Assembly: GCF_029382255.1 (NCBI RefSeq)
Contig: NZ_JARLLG010000002.1
Span: 186,001 to 250,000, forward strand
DNA from: Isoptericola croceus
GTDB taxonomy: Bacteria > Actinomycetota > Actinomycetes > Actinomycetales > Cellulomonadaceae
Length of the DNA: 64,000 bases
Reading direction: 5' to 3'
Shown here piece by piece: positions 9,307 to 20,011 of this stretch. Both the position numbers and the translations under genes were made by a program. Each line of letters begins with the position of its first letter. Within the stretch, counting starts at the first letter, position 1. The notes below the pieces were generated by a model. The model saw only the letters and a program-made list of their open reading frames with translations, searched no databases and was not told where the DNA came from.

Positions 9307-12300
9307 ATGCATGACACCACCGCCCGCACCCTCGACCGGCTCGAGCGCTTCGTCGCCGAACGACTCGCGCCCGCCGTCCACCGCGAGCGCCGCCCGCTCG
9401 AGGTGTCCGCCTGGACCGTCGGGGGCGAGCCGGTACCGTTCGACGACGCGGTCGGGGCGACGTACTCACCGTTCGCCGTGGGGAGCCGGTGGGGTCGCCC
9501 GTGGGACACGGTCTGGTTCCATGTCACCGGTACGGTCCCCGAGGAGTGGCGGGGGCCTGCGGCCCCGGCCGGCACCCGCGTGGAGATGGTCGTGGACCTC
9601 GGGTTCACCGGGGCGAACCCAGGATTTCAGGCCGAGGGCACGGCGTGGACGCCGCAGGGACGGATCGTCAAGGCGGTCGAGCCGCGCAACCAGCACGTGC
9701 CGCTCGTCGACGGACAGGTGCTGCGCGGTGAGGGCCGCCTCGATGTCTACATCGAGGCGGCGGCCAACCCCGACGTACCGGACGGGGACTGGATCCGGCC
9801 CACCGCGATGGGAGCCTGGGACACCGCCGGCGATGCTCCGATCTACGTGCTGCGGGCGATGGACGTGGCGCTGGTCGACGAGACGGTGACCGAGCTGGTC
9901 GCCGACGTGCGGACGCTCCACGGCCTGTACTGCGTGCTGCCGGCGACGAGCCCGCGGGCCGCCCAGGTGCTTCGCGCGCTGGAGGACATGCTCGACACCC
10001 TCGACCCGGACGACGTCGCCGGCACGGCTGCCGCCGGCCGGGCGGCTCTCGCGGACGTCCTCGCCAGCGGAGCAGCAGGTTCCGCGCACCGGTTGCACGC
10101 CGTCGGGCACGCGCACATCGACTCCGCATGGCTGTGGCCCACACGGGAGACCGTGCGCAAGTGTGCGCGGACCTTCTCCAACGTGCTGTCGCTGATGGAC
10201 GAGGACCCGGACGTGAGGTTCGCCTGCTCCTCGGCGCAGCAGTACGCCTGGGTGCAGGAGTACTACCCGGAACTGTTTGCACGGATCCGGGAGCGCGTGG
10301 CCGAGGGACGCTTCCTGCCGGTGGGCGGCATGTGGGTCGAATCGGACACGAACCTGCCCGGCGGTGAGTCGTTGGCACGCCAGCTCGTGGCGGGCAAGAC
10401 CTACTTCATCGACGAGCTCGGGTTCGAGCCGCACGAGGTGTGGCTGCCGGACTCGTTCGGGTACACCGCGGCGCTGCCCCAGCTGGCTCGCCTAGCCGGC
10501 AGCGAGAACTTCCTGACGCAGAAGATCTCGTGGAACGACACGAACACGATGCCTCACCACACCTTCTGGTGGGAGGGCATCGACGGCAGTCGCGTGTTCA
10601 CGCACTTCCCGCCGGTCGACACGTACAACTCGGACCTGTCCGCGCCGGAGCTGGAGCGCGCCGAGCGGCAGTACGCCGAGAAGGGCCGCGCGAACACGTC
10701 CCTCGCCCCCTTCGGTTACGGCGACGGCGGCGGCGGCCCGACGCGCGAGATGGTCGCGCAAGCACGCCGGACGGCAGACCTCGAGGGGTCGCCCCGCGTG
10801 ATCCTGTCGGACTCGCAGACCTTCTTCGACGCCGCCCGCGCGGAGTACGCCGCGCCTCCCACCTGGGTGGGGGAGATGTACCTCGAGTACCACCGGGGCA
10901 CCTACACGTCGCAGGCGCGCACCAAGCAGGGCAACCGTCGCAGCGAGCACCTGCTGCGCGAGGCCGAACTGTGGGCGGCCACGGCGGCCGTCCGAGCAGG
11001 GGAGGAGTACCCGGCGGCGAGGCTGCAGCGTCTGTGGCGCACGGTCCTGCTCCAGCAGTTTCACGACATCCTGCCCGGATCGTCGATCGCCTGGGTCCAT
11101 CGTGAGGCGGAGCGCAACTACGCGGAGGTCGCCCGCGAGCTCGACGAGATCGTCACGTCCGCCTTGCGGGCGCTGGTTGGCGAGGGCGACGCACGGGTCG
11201 TCGCCAACGCGGGGCCGTTCGAGCGTAGCGGCGCGCCCGGACTGGGTGCCGCACCGACGGACGCACCGCGAGGGGCCTCGACGGTGACCCCGGTGGAGGT
11301 CTCTGCGGGCTGGGAGCTGACGAACGGCCAGGTGCGCGTCGTCGTCGACCGTTCCGGGCACGTGGTCTCCGCCGTCAATATCGGCAGCGGTCGGGACGCC
11401 GTGCTCCCCGGAGCGCACGCCAACCTGCTCCAGCTCCACCGTGACATCCCCAACGAGTGGGAGGCGTGGGACATCGACGAGCACTACCGCCGCAGCACCG
11501 TCGACCTGGTGGACGTCGAGTCGATCGGCGTCGTCGAGACGTCGGCCGGCCCGGCACTCCGTGTGGTGAGGAGCTTCGGAGCCTCGCGGCTGGAGCAGGA
11601 CCTCGAGCTGCCGACGTCCGGGCGTGGGCTGCGGATCACCACCCGCGTCGACTGGCACGAGCGGCAGAAGCTCCTGAAGCTCGCCTTCCCGTTGGACGTG
11701 CAGGCGGACCGGGCGACGTCGGAGATCCAGTTCGGGCACGTGCACCGACCCATCCACGTCAACACCTCGTGGGACGCGGCACGCTTCGAGACGGTCGCGC
11801 ACCGCTGGGTGCACGTGGGTGAGCCGGGGTTCGGCGTAGCGGTCGCCAACGACTCGACCTACGGGCACGACATCAGCCGCACGCGGGCGGACGGGGCGCC
11901 GGACGATCAGGGCGCGAGGGGGACGACGGTGCGCCTGTCGCTCCTGCGTGCGCCGATGTTCCCGGACCCCGACGCCGACCAGGGTCGGCACGAGATGCGG
12001 TGCGAGCTCGTCGTCGGTGCGGGCATCGATGACGCGATCCGGCACGGCTACGCTCTCAACCTTCCCGAACGCGTCCTGACCGGTTCGCACGGGATCGAAC
12101 CGTTGGTCGTGGTGGACGACGACGCGGTGGTGGTCGAGGCACTCAAGCTCGCGGAGGACGGCAGCGGCGACGTGATCGTCCGGTTGTACGAGAGCCGGGG
12201 TGGTCGGGCACGGGCGCGACTCACCCCGCGGCTCGAGCACTCCGGGGTGGAGGTGACCGATCTGTTGGAGCGCCGGCTGGGCGACGCGCAGCGCGACGGG

Positions 12301-12360
12301 GACGACGTGCTCGTGGAACTGACGCCGTTCCAGGTGCTGACGCTGCGCCTGCGGCGCTGA
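9307..12360 (+). CDS. alpha-mannosidase, glycoside hydrolase family 38
   Basis: A 1017-aa enzyme of the usual GH38 length that removes alpha-linked mannose with retention. Seen: HAVGHAHIDSAWLWP near residue 260 (zinc-binding His and Asp), the nucleophile Asp in VWLPDSFGY near residue 380, and the active-site WNDTNTMPHHTFWWEG stretch. C-terminal to these are the middle helical and beta-sandwich domains. No signal peptide, so it acts in the cytoplasm on oligosaccharides brought in by the importer upstream. AGGAG lies at 9295-9299, and the gap to the permease is only 51 bp, so it is the last gene of the operon. Confidence 0.95.
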   Translation: MHDTTARTLDRLERFVAERLAPAVHRERRPLEVSAWTVGGEPVPFDDAVGATYSPFAVGSRWGRPWDTVWFHVTGTVPEEWRGPAAPAGTRVEMVVDLGFTGANPGFQAEGTAWTPQGRIVKAVEPRNQHVPLVDGQVLRGEGRLDVYIEAAANPDVPDGDWIRPTAMGAWDTAGDAPIYVLRAMDVALVDETVTELVADVRTLHGLYCVLPATSPRAAQVLRALEDMLDTLDPDDVAGTAAAGRAALADVLASGAAGSAHRLHAVGHAHIDSAWLWPTRETVRKCARTFSNVLSLMDEDPDVRFACSSAQQYAWVQEYYPELFARIRERVAEGRFLPVGGMWVESDTNLPGGESLARQLVAGKTYFIDELGFEPHEVWLPDSFGYTAALPQLARLAGSENFLTQKISWNDTNTMPHHTFWWEGIDGSRVFTHFPPVDTYNSDLSAPELERAERQYAEKGRANTSLAPFGYGDGGGGPTREMVAQARRTADLEGSPRVILSDSQTFFDAARAEYAAPPTWVGEMYLEYHRGTYTSQARTKQGNRRSEHLLREAELWAATAAVRAGEEYPAARLQRLWRTVLLQQFHDILPGSSIAWVHREAERNYAEVARELDEIVTSALRALVGEGDARVVANAGPFERSGAPGLGAAPTDAPRGASTVTPVEVSAGWELTNGQVRVVVDRSGHVVSAVNIGSGRDAVLPGAHANLLQLHRDIPNEWEAWDIDEHYRRSTVDLVDVESIGVVETSAGPALRVVRSFGASRLEQDLELPTSGRGLRITTRVDWHERQKLLKLAFPLDVQADRATSEIQFGHVHRPIHVNTSWDAARFETVAHRWVHVGEPGFGVAVANDSTYGHDISRTRADGAPDDQGARGTTVRLSLLRAPMFPDPDADQGRHEMRCELVVGAGIDDAIRHGYALNLPERVLTGSHGIEPLVVVDDDAVVVEALKLAEDGSGDVIVRLYESRGGRARARLTPRLEHSGVEVTDLLERRLGDAQRDGDDVLVELTPFQVLTLRLRR

Positions 12361-12392
12361 GGAGCAGGCGCCACCGCGACTACGCTGTGGCG

Positions 12393-14303
<1,911 letters not shown>

Positions 14304-14320
14304 CGCCGTCGCGTCCCGCT

Positions 14321-14401
<81 letters not shown>

Positions 14402-14416
14402 GTGTCGCCGCGGAGC

Positions 14417-15346
14417 TCACGGCAGGGGCAGACGAGGATTGACGCGTGCTGCGGCACGGACCTGCGGTGGGAACAGGCTGAGCAGGCGGCGCGACACCCG
14501 GGCGGGATCCTTCGCTCCACGCGCCGTGAACCGGGCCACGCGGGCACCCGTTGCCGCCATGATGGCGTCCTCGCGGGTCTTCTCGTCGAACAGCGCTCGC
14601 TCTGCGTCGTACGCCGGACCGAACGCGCCGTCGGTGTACTTCACCCGCCCGTCGAACTCGACGAGCACGCCGTGCTCAGGCCAGCCCAGGTCGGTGTGGA
14701 ACGTGCCGTCGGCCGTCTCGACCGGACACTGGGTCTGCGGTCGGGGGAGCCCGACCCGGAGCGCCAGGTATCGCAGCCACGTCTCCCAGGCCGACTGCGC
14801 ACCACCGTCGGCGAGGTCGAGCAGCAGCTCGGCGCGGGCGTGCCCCTGGTGCTGCGCGCGACCCGCCACCACTCGGCAGACCTCTTCCACGGTGCAGATC
14901 TTGCCCAGCGACCAGTCGGCGATCACGAGGCCGTGCAGGGGAGGCGCGGACATGAGGCAGTCGGCGACGGTCTCCGGGGCCGTGGTGACGGGCAGGTCGT
15001 CGATCATCACTCGTCCTGCCGGGAGCGGTCGGTGCCGGACGATGTCGGTCGCCGATGCCCCGCCCGCCCGGTACCTCTGGCGCACGTGCACCCGTACCGG
15101 GATCTCCCACACGGGAGATCCCCAGACCAGGGCCGCGCTGACGTGGCTGAACACGTGCGTCGCCCGGAGCTGAGCATGGACGGCGCGGATCCGGTCGAGG
15201 GCAAGCTCTCTGCGGTCGGCCCAGGTGGCTGCCGAGGTGGTCGGACGGTAGGCGCCGCGGCGAACACGTTCGAGGCTGCCGGCCTTGACGGCGGCGCGCA
15301 GCCCCGTGCGGTCGTGCTCGCGGGCGATGAGGATCTCGTCGGTCAT
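14417..15346 (-). CDS. AbiEi-like / DUF559 endonuclease-fold protein
   Basis: A 309-aa protein of a type common in actinobacteria. The first 60 residues resemble the AbiEi antitoxin winged-helix domain (REHDRTGLRAAVKAG, LERVRRGAYRP). The C-terminus resembles DUF559/Vsr-like PD-(D/E)XK proteins: HTDLGWPEHGVLVEFDGRVKYT with candidate D, E and K, followed by EKTREDAIMAATG and RFTARG. No AbiEii-type toxin gene is next to it. It may be a nuclease-like or regulatory orphan; its function is unproven. The ATG at 15346 was chosen for the typical MTDEILIAREHDRTG start; the frame upstream of it is low complexity. It is bracketed by two palindromes with shared ends. Confidence 0.75.
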   Translation of the reverse strand: MTDEILIAREHDRTGLRAAVKAGSLERVRRGAYRPTTSAATWADRRELALDRIRAVHAQLRATHVFSHVSAALVWGSPVWEIPVRVHVRQRYRAGGASATDIVRHRPLPAGRVMIDDLPVTTAPETVADCLMSAPPLHGLVIADWSLGKICTVEEVCRVVAGRAQHQGHARAELLLDLADGGAQSAWETWLRYLALRVGLPRPQTQCPVETADGTFHTDLGWPEHGVLVEFDGRVKYTDGAFGPAYDAERALFDEKTREDAIMAATGARVARFTARGAKDPARVSRRLLSLFPPQVRAAARVNPRLPLP

Positions 15347-15502
15347 CCCGGCACCCTGACGGATCCCCGGGCCGGGCCTCCGGCCGGTCGCAGCCCCTGT
15401 GCACGGGCATCCTCTGGGGTGGCGTCGCACGCACGTGGCCGCCCGCGGCGGCCGACGCCGAGCCGGTGTCGGTGCGAGCGTCCGGTTCAGCTCCGCGGGG
15501 GA

Positions 15503-15564
15503 GGTCGGTAGTTCGTCGTGCGGTCGGTAGGAAGAACTACCGATCCCACGACGAACTACCGACC
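15503..15564. repeat. 62-bp nested palindrome upstream of the AbiEi/DUF559 gene
   Basis: Perfect 18-bp outer arms (15503-15520 and 15547-15564) enclose a perfect 7-bp inner stem (TCGGTAG 15524-15530 with CTACCGA 15537-15543) and a GAAGAA loop. Each arm carries GGTCGGTAG-type units, so the motif occurs four times here. It lies 30 bp beyond the stop of the binding-protein gene at 15594 on the minus strand and could end its transcript. Its ends match the homopolymer hairpin at 14321-14401. Confidence 0.8.
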
Positions 15565-15593
15565 GACCTGCGCGACGGCGACGTCGGTGGGCG

Positions 15594-16919
15594 TCAGGAC
15601 GGTCCGACGGCGTCGGCCGCGGCGGAGAACCACTGCGCGACGAACTCGTCGACCGTGATGTTGCCGTACTGGAGCTCCTCGCCGAGACGCTGGTACTCGG
15701 CCTCGAGCGAGCCGTAGCCCTCGACCGGGATCGGGGCCGGCTCGGTGACGAGGTCGGCGACGTCAGCCTCGAAATCGAGGACCTGCTCGTCGGGTGATCC
15801 GGGCTCGAGGTCGATCGCGTCGCGCTGGGCGGCCACGGCGGGCACACCCTTCGAGGTACCGAAGATCCGGCCGACCTCGGGATCGTTGATGAGGAAGTCG
15901 ATCAGCGTGGCGGCGGCAGCAGGCTGCTCGCTGGACGCCGACGCGGCGAAGAACGTCGCCGGCTTCCAGTACATCTGCGGCCCGTGGTCGCCGGACGGGG
16001 CCGGCAGGATGGTGAAGTCGTCCACGCCGGACTCCGCACGGATGCTCGCGATCAGGCTGTCCCAGTCGACGTCCGAGACGAGCTCGTTGACGCCGAGACC
16101 GCGCTGCGGCTGGATCTGCGTCCGGCGCTCGGCGGGGTAGGAGGCGCCGGACTCGCGCAGCTCGTCGCCCAGGTGCAGCCACCGCGCGAGGTCCTCCTCG
16201 GCGAACCCGAGCCGGCCGTCGTCGGTGAACGGCTGCACACCCTGCTGGATCAGCCACTGCCCGAACAGGGAGAACGACGACTTGGCGCCGGCGGTGAAGT
16301 CGGGACCGCCGTAGACAGCCGGGTCCATCGATGATCCGGCGGCGCTGGCCTCGGCGAGCCACGCGCCGTAGTCGTCCCACGTGAACCCCTCCGCGGGGAG
16401 CTCGAGACCGAGCTCGTCGAGCAGGTCCAGGTTGACGAAGGTCGCGAGGGTGTTCGACCCCGTCGGCACCGCGACCAGGGCGCCGTCGTCCTCGCCCGTC
16501 GAGAGCAGCGCCTCGTCGATGCCGGAGACGTCGAGGTGGGTGCCGACCTGTGCGGAGAGGTCGGCGAGCTGGCCGCTGGAGGCATACTGCCGCAGGTAGG
16601 AGGCGTCCATCGCGAACACGTCGGGCAGGGCCTTGCCGGCGGCCTCGGTGCTGCGCGCCGTCCAGTAGTCCTCCCAGGACTGGTACTGCGGCTGGACGGT
16701 GATGTTGGGGTGTTCCTCGGTGAAGAGGGCGAGCGCCTCGGCGTACCGGTCGGCGCGGTCGTCGTCGCCCCACCAGGCCACGGTCAGGGTGATCTCCTCG
16801 TCGGTCGGGAGCGCGTCGGTGGGCCCGCTCGTCCCGGAGGAACCGCCGCAGGCACCGAGGACTCCTGCGGCGACGACGGCGGTGGCCGCCGTCAGGAGAC
16901 GCCGTCTGTGCTGGGTCAT
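15594..16919 (-). CDS. orphan sugar ABC substrate-binding lipoprotein
   Basis: A 441-aa family 1 solute-binding protein. The start at 16919 gives the signal MTQHRRRLLTAATAVVAAGVLGACGG with lipobox LGAC, and AAGGAG sits about 8 nt upstream. The mature protein shows ITLTVAWWGDDDRADRYAEALALF and QPQYQSWEDYWTARSTE, typical of ABC sugar receptors. It diverges from a LacI regulator that should control it. Unlike normal loci, no permease genes follow: the next gene on this strand is the AbiEi/DUF559 gene behind a palindrome. The permeases have either been lost or lie elsewhere. Confidence 0.92.
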   Translation of the reverse strand: MTQHRRRLLTAATAVVAAGVLGACGGSSGTSGPTDALPTDEEITLTVAWWGDDDRADRYAEALALFTEEHPNITVQPQYQSWEDYWTARSTEAAGKALPDVFAMDASYLRQYASSGQLADLSAQVGTHLDVSGIDEALLSTGEDDGALVAVPTGSNTLATFVNLDLLDELGLELPAEGFTWDDYGAWLAEASAAGSSMDPAVYGGPDFTAGAKSSFSLFGQWLIQQGVQPFTDDGRLGFAEEDLARWLHLGDELRESGASYPAERRTQIQPQRGLGVNELVSDVDWDSLIASIRAESGVDDFTILPAPSGDHGPQMYWKPATFFAASASSEQPAAAATLIDFLINDPEVGRIFGTSKGVPAVAAQRDAIDLEPGSPDEQVLDFEADVADLVTEPAPIPVEGYGSLEAEYQRLGEELQYGNITVDEFVAQWFSAAADAVGPS

Positions 16920-17000
16920 CTCACAGCTCCTTCGCTCTGACCGTCGGTACGCCGCGGGCTGCCCCGCGCTGCACACCGATCGATGGGGCTCGTCCCGAGG

Positions 17001-17018
17001 GTGAACGTTCACTATAGT
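17001..17018. promoter_or_regulatory. LacI-type operator and overlapping -10 palindrome
   Basis: GTGAACGTTCAC (17001-17012) is a perfect 12-bp palindrome with the central CG typical of LacI-family operators. It runs into ACTATAGT (17011-17018), itself a perfect palindrome that reads as a TATAGT -10 on both strands. This sits between the divergent binding-protein gene and the LacI gene, so one repressor could control both directions. Confidence 0.75.
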
Positions 17019-17137
17019 AGCAACGGCAGCACTGGTGGCAGGTCGTCGGGGACCCGCGCCGGGCGCCGCCGTCACAGGTCGTGGCGGTTCGCCCCGGGAC
17101 ACGGAAGACTGCGGCCTATGCCAGGGAGGATTCGAGG

Positions 17138-18160
17138 GTGACGGGTACCAGACCTGCTCGGCGCAAGCGCGCCACGATCGTCGAGGTGGCGCAGCTCGCG
17201 GGCGTCTCACACCAGACCGTCTCGCGCTACCTGCGGACCGACGGCGGGATGCGCGAGGGCACCCGTGAGCGTGTCCGCGCCGCGATCGAGGAGCTCGACT
17301 ACCGGCCGAACATGATCGCGCGGGCCATGCGCGATCGCCGCACCGGACGCCTCGCCCTCGTGTTCCCCCCGGGTACCGCGATCAGCTCCCTGGAGGTCCT
17401 GGCCGGCGCGACCCGGGCCGCGGAGGAGATCGGGTACGTCGTCGAGGTGGTGACGCTCGGAGGCCCACCGGAGACCCGGCACATGCGAGTGCTGGAGCTG
17501 GCCGACTGCGGGCTCTTCGAGGGCATCGTCTCGTTGACGCCGTTGCCCGACGTCGAGCGCCGGGCGGCGACGCTGTCGACCCCGGTGGTGGTCTACCCGC
17601 AGTACGACGAGGCGATGCGGGCCATCGGGGAGCTCGCCGAGGCCTCCCTCGTGGCCGACATCGTCGACGGGCTCGCAGAGCGCGGGCACCGCCGCTTCCT
17701 GCACGCTGCCGGCGACTACCACCACGCGTCCGCCCGGCACCGCCGCGACGTCTACCTGGAGACGATCGAGCGCCGCGGCCTGGAGTCGTTCGGCGTCCTG
17801 GAGACGGACTGGTCTCCCCAGCGCGCCTGCCGGGGGATCCTCGACCTGCCGGCCGACTGCGGGGTGACGGCCGTCGTCGCCGCGAGCGACTGGGTGGCCG
17901 CCGGGGTCGTGCGCGGAGCGGTCGAGCGTGGCTGGCGCGTCCCGGAGGACCTCAGCGTCACGGGGTGGGACAACAGTCCGGTCGGGTCGGTCATGCCGCC
18001 GGGCCTGACCAGCGTGGACGTCGAGAGCGAGCGTGTCGGCCGCCGGGCGATCCGCCAGCTCGCCGCCGCGCTCGGCATCGAGCCGCCCGCCCCCGAGGAC
18101 GACGGCCCGCTGAACCGCATCGTCTGGCGCGGCTCGACGGGGCTCGCACCCGGTGCATGA
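17138..18160 (+). CDS. LacI-family transcriptional regulator
   Basis: A 340-aa repressor. Residues 9-55 form the LacI helix-turn-helix with hinge (ATIVEVAQLAGVSHQTVSRYLR, then YRPNMIARAM), and the rest is the periplasmic-binding-like sugar sensor ending in the family's typical SVTGWDNSPVGSVMPPGLTSVDV. GTG 17138 was chosen because AGGGAGG (17123-17129) lies 8 nt upstream; the frame also opens earlier at 17081. It most likely represses the divergent binding-protein gene through the palindrome at 17001 and is released by a sugar. Confidence 0.93.
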   Translation: MTGTRPARRKRATIVEVAQLAGVSHQTVSRYLRTDGGMREGTRERVRAAIEELDYRPNMIARAMRDRRTGRLALVFPPGTAISSLEVLAGATRAAEEIGYVVEVVTLGGPPETRHMRVLELADCGLFEGIVSLTPLPDVERRAATLSTPVVVYPQYDEAMRAIGELAEASLVADIVDGLAERGHRRFLHAAGDYHHASARHRRDVYLETIERRGLESFGVLETDWSPQRACRGILDLPADCGVTAVVAASDWVAAGVVRGAVERGWRVPEDLSVTGWDNSPVGSVMPPGLTSVDVESERVGRRAIRQLAAALGIEPPAPEDDGPLNRIVWRGSTGLAPGA

Positions 18161-18215
18161 CCCGCCGTGGTGTCCGTGGGCAGCTCTCCCGCCGTCCGCG
18201 GGCCCGGCCGGCAGG

Positions 18216-19415
18216 TCATCGCCGCGTCCGTTCTGCCGCGGCCCACACGGTGACCGTCATCATCGCCAGCAGGCCGGCCATGACGCCCAGCGGCGCGGTC
18301 CAGGTGCCGGTCGCCTCGTGGACGGCGCCGAGGACGGCCGGCCCGGTGGCCGCGCACGCGTACCCCGCGGTCTGCACGACGGCGGAGGCCCGCCGGGCCG
18401 CCCCGACGGACGGTGAGCGCTGGGCCACCAGCGTGAAGATGACCGTGAAGTTCCCGCCCTGGGCGGCGCCGGCGAGGAGCACCCACACCCACCAGGCGTC
18501 CGGCGCGAGGAGCAGGCCGGCGGGCAGGGACAGCCACATCGCCGACATCCCGGCCGCGACGGTCCTCGCCGACAACCGCCCTGCCAGGCCCAGCGGCACC
18601 AGGAAAGCCCCGGCCACCGCTGCCAGCTGGAACGGTGCCGCCGCCTCGCCGGCCGCCGCGGCGTCGATCCCGAGCCGGTCGGCCAGGATGGTCGGCAGCC
18701 ACGCCGTCGCCGCGTAGTAGCTGAAGGCCTGCCCGGCGAAGGCGAGCGTCAGGAGCACCACGAGGCGGCGCTGCGACGTCCCTGGTGCCGTCTCGGGCGT
18801 GCCCGACGGCGGCGGCCCGGCGTGGCGCGCGGCGAGCGCCCGGCCCGTGGGCACCCACACGCCCAGCGCCACGACGGCGAGCACCCCCCAGCCGGCCAGC
18901 GCCCACTGCCAGCCGAACGTCACCGCGAGCGGCACCGTGAGCATGGTGGTCAGCGTGGAGCCGACGTTCATCGTGGCGGTGTACGCCCCGGTCACCGCCG
19001 CCGCGCGACGCCGGAAGTCGCGGGCGATGACGACGGGGACGGCCAGGTTGCCGATGGTGATGCCGATCCCGAGGACCGCGGTGCCGGCCAGGGCGGTCGG
19101 GACGGACCCGGCCGAGCGCAGCAGGGTCCCGGCGAGCACCCCGAGCAGGGCGAGCGCGATCGCACGCTCGGGACCGAGCCGAGCGGTGGTCGCGGCAGCG
19201 GCGGGCGTGAACAGGGCGAAGCACAGCACGGGCACGGAGGTGAGGAGCCCGGCGCCGGCAGACGACAGCCCGAGGCCCGCCGCGACGTCGTCGACCACCG
19301 GTGGCAGGGAGGTGATGGGGGCGCGCAGGTTGAGCGCCACGAGGAGCAGCGCGGCGAGCGCGAACCACCCCGCGCCGCCCCGCGCGTCGAGGTGCGGACC
19401 GCTAGGAGCACCCAT
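18216..19415 (-). CDS. MFS transporter, CynX/NimT-like
   Basis: A 399-aa membrane protein with about twelve hydrophobic segments. The start LLLVALNLRAPITSLPPVVDDVAAGLGLS is typical of the CynX/NimT (cyanate/nitroimidazole type) branch of the major facilitator family. The substrate cannot be read from the sequence. It begins 27 bp after the MarR gene on the same strand, so it is probably the efflux or uptake target of that regulator. Confidence 0.85.
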   Translation of the reverse strand: MGAPSGPHLDARGGAGWFALAALLLVALNLRAPITSLPPVVDDVAAGLGLSSAGAGLLTSVPVLCFALFTPAAAATTARLGPERAIALALLGVLAGTLLRSAGSVPTALAGTAVLGIGITIGNLAVPVVIARDFRRRAAAVTGAYTATMNVGSTLTTMLTVPLAVTFGWQWALAGWGVLAVVALGVWVPTGRALAARHAGPPPSGTPETAPGTSQRRLVVLLTLAFAGQAFSYYAATAWLPTILADRLGIDAAAAGEAAAPFQLAAVAGAFLVPLGLAGRLSARTVAAGMSAMWLSLPAGLLLAPDAWWVWVLLAGAAQGGNFTVIFTLVAQRSPSVGAARRASAVVQTAGYACAATGPAVLGAVHEATGTWTAPLGVMAGLLAMMTVTVWAAAERTRR

Positions 19416-19442
19416 GGTGGTCCGGGCCTCGACGCGCGGCGG

Positions 19443-19946
19443 TCACTCGTCGAACTGTGCGCCCAGGGTGCGCAGCAGGTCGGCGAGGCGGGGTCGTTCG
19501 GTGGCCGGCAGCGCGTCCAGGACGCGGGACTCGACGTCGAGCAGGTCGCTCATCGCGGCGTCGACGCGCGACCGGCCGGAGTCGGTGAGCTCGACGAGCA
19601 CGCCGCGACGGTCGTCGGGGGAGCGGTGCCGCTCCACGAGGCCGCGGCGCTCGAGCCGGTCGATGCGGTTGGTCATCGTGCCGCTGGTGACGAGGGTCTG
19701 GGCCACGAGCGTGCCCGGGGAGAGGCGGTACGGGTCCCCGGACCGGCGCAGCGCGGACAGGACGTCGAACTCCCAGGTCTCGAGCGCGTGGCGGTCGAAG
19801 GCGCCGCGGCGCGCCCGGTCGAGGTGCCGGGCGAGCCGGCTGATGCGGGAGAAGACGGCGAGAGGGTCGACGTCGAGGTCCGGCCGCTCGCGCTGCCAGG
19901 CATCGACGATGCGGTCGACCTCGTCCCCCCGTCGTGTGCTGTCCAT
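19443..19946 (-). CDS. MarR-family transcriptional regulator
   Basis: A 167-aa winged-helix regulator. Seen: LETWEFDVLSALRRSG, the recognition region LVTSGTMTNRIDRLERRGLVER and the wing RSPDDRRGVLVELTDSGR, all in family order. The ATG at 19946 sits 6 nt after TACGCT, a likely -10, suggesting a leaderless mRNA; GTG 19952 is an in-frame alternative. A perfect 7-1-7 palindrome lies in the promoter. It probably represses itself and the MFS gene downstream. Confidence 0.92.
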   Translation of the reverse strand: MDSTRRGDEVDRIVDAWQRERPDLDVDPLAVFSRISRLARHLDRARRGAFDRHALETWEFDVLSALRRSGDPYRLSPGTLVAQTLVTSGTMTNRIDRLERRGLVERHRSPDDRRGVLVELTDSGRSRVDAAMSDLLDVESRVLDALPATERPRLADLLRTLGAQFDE

Positions 19947-19947
19947 C

Positions 19948-19989
19948 CGCACAGCGTAACGCGGGTCTCTCGACGTCAAGAGTCTTGAC
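19948..19989 (-). promoter_or_regulatory. marR promoter with 7-1-7 palindromic operator
   Basis: GTCAAGA-G-TCTTGAC (19975-19989) is a perfect palindrome about one central base. On the minus strand its right half supplies TTGACG, a good -35, and TACGCT about 15 bp later is the -10, just before the ATG. An operator over the -35 is the usual plan for MarR autorepression. Confidence 0.6.
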
Positions 19990-20011
19990 GGAAAGGCCGC
20001 GGGTCGGGTCG

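Noticed and set aside
14417-15346. A toxin-antitoxin pair of the AbiE type
   Set aside because: Only the AbiEi-like N-terminus is present; there is no AbiEii nucleotidyltransferase gene next to it.
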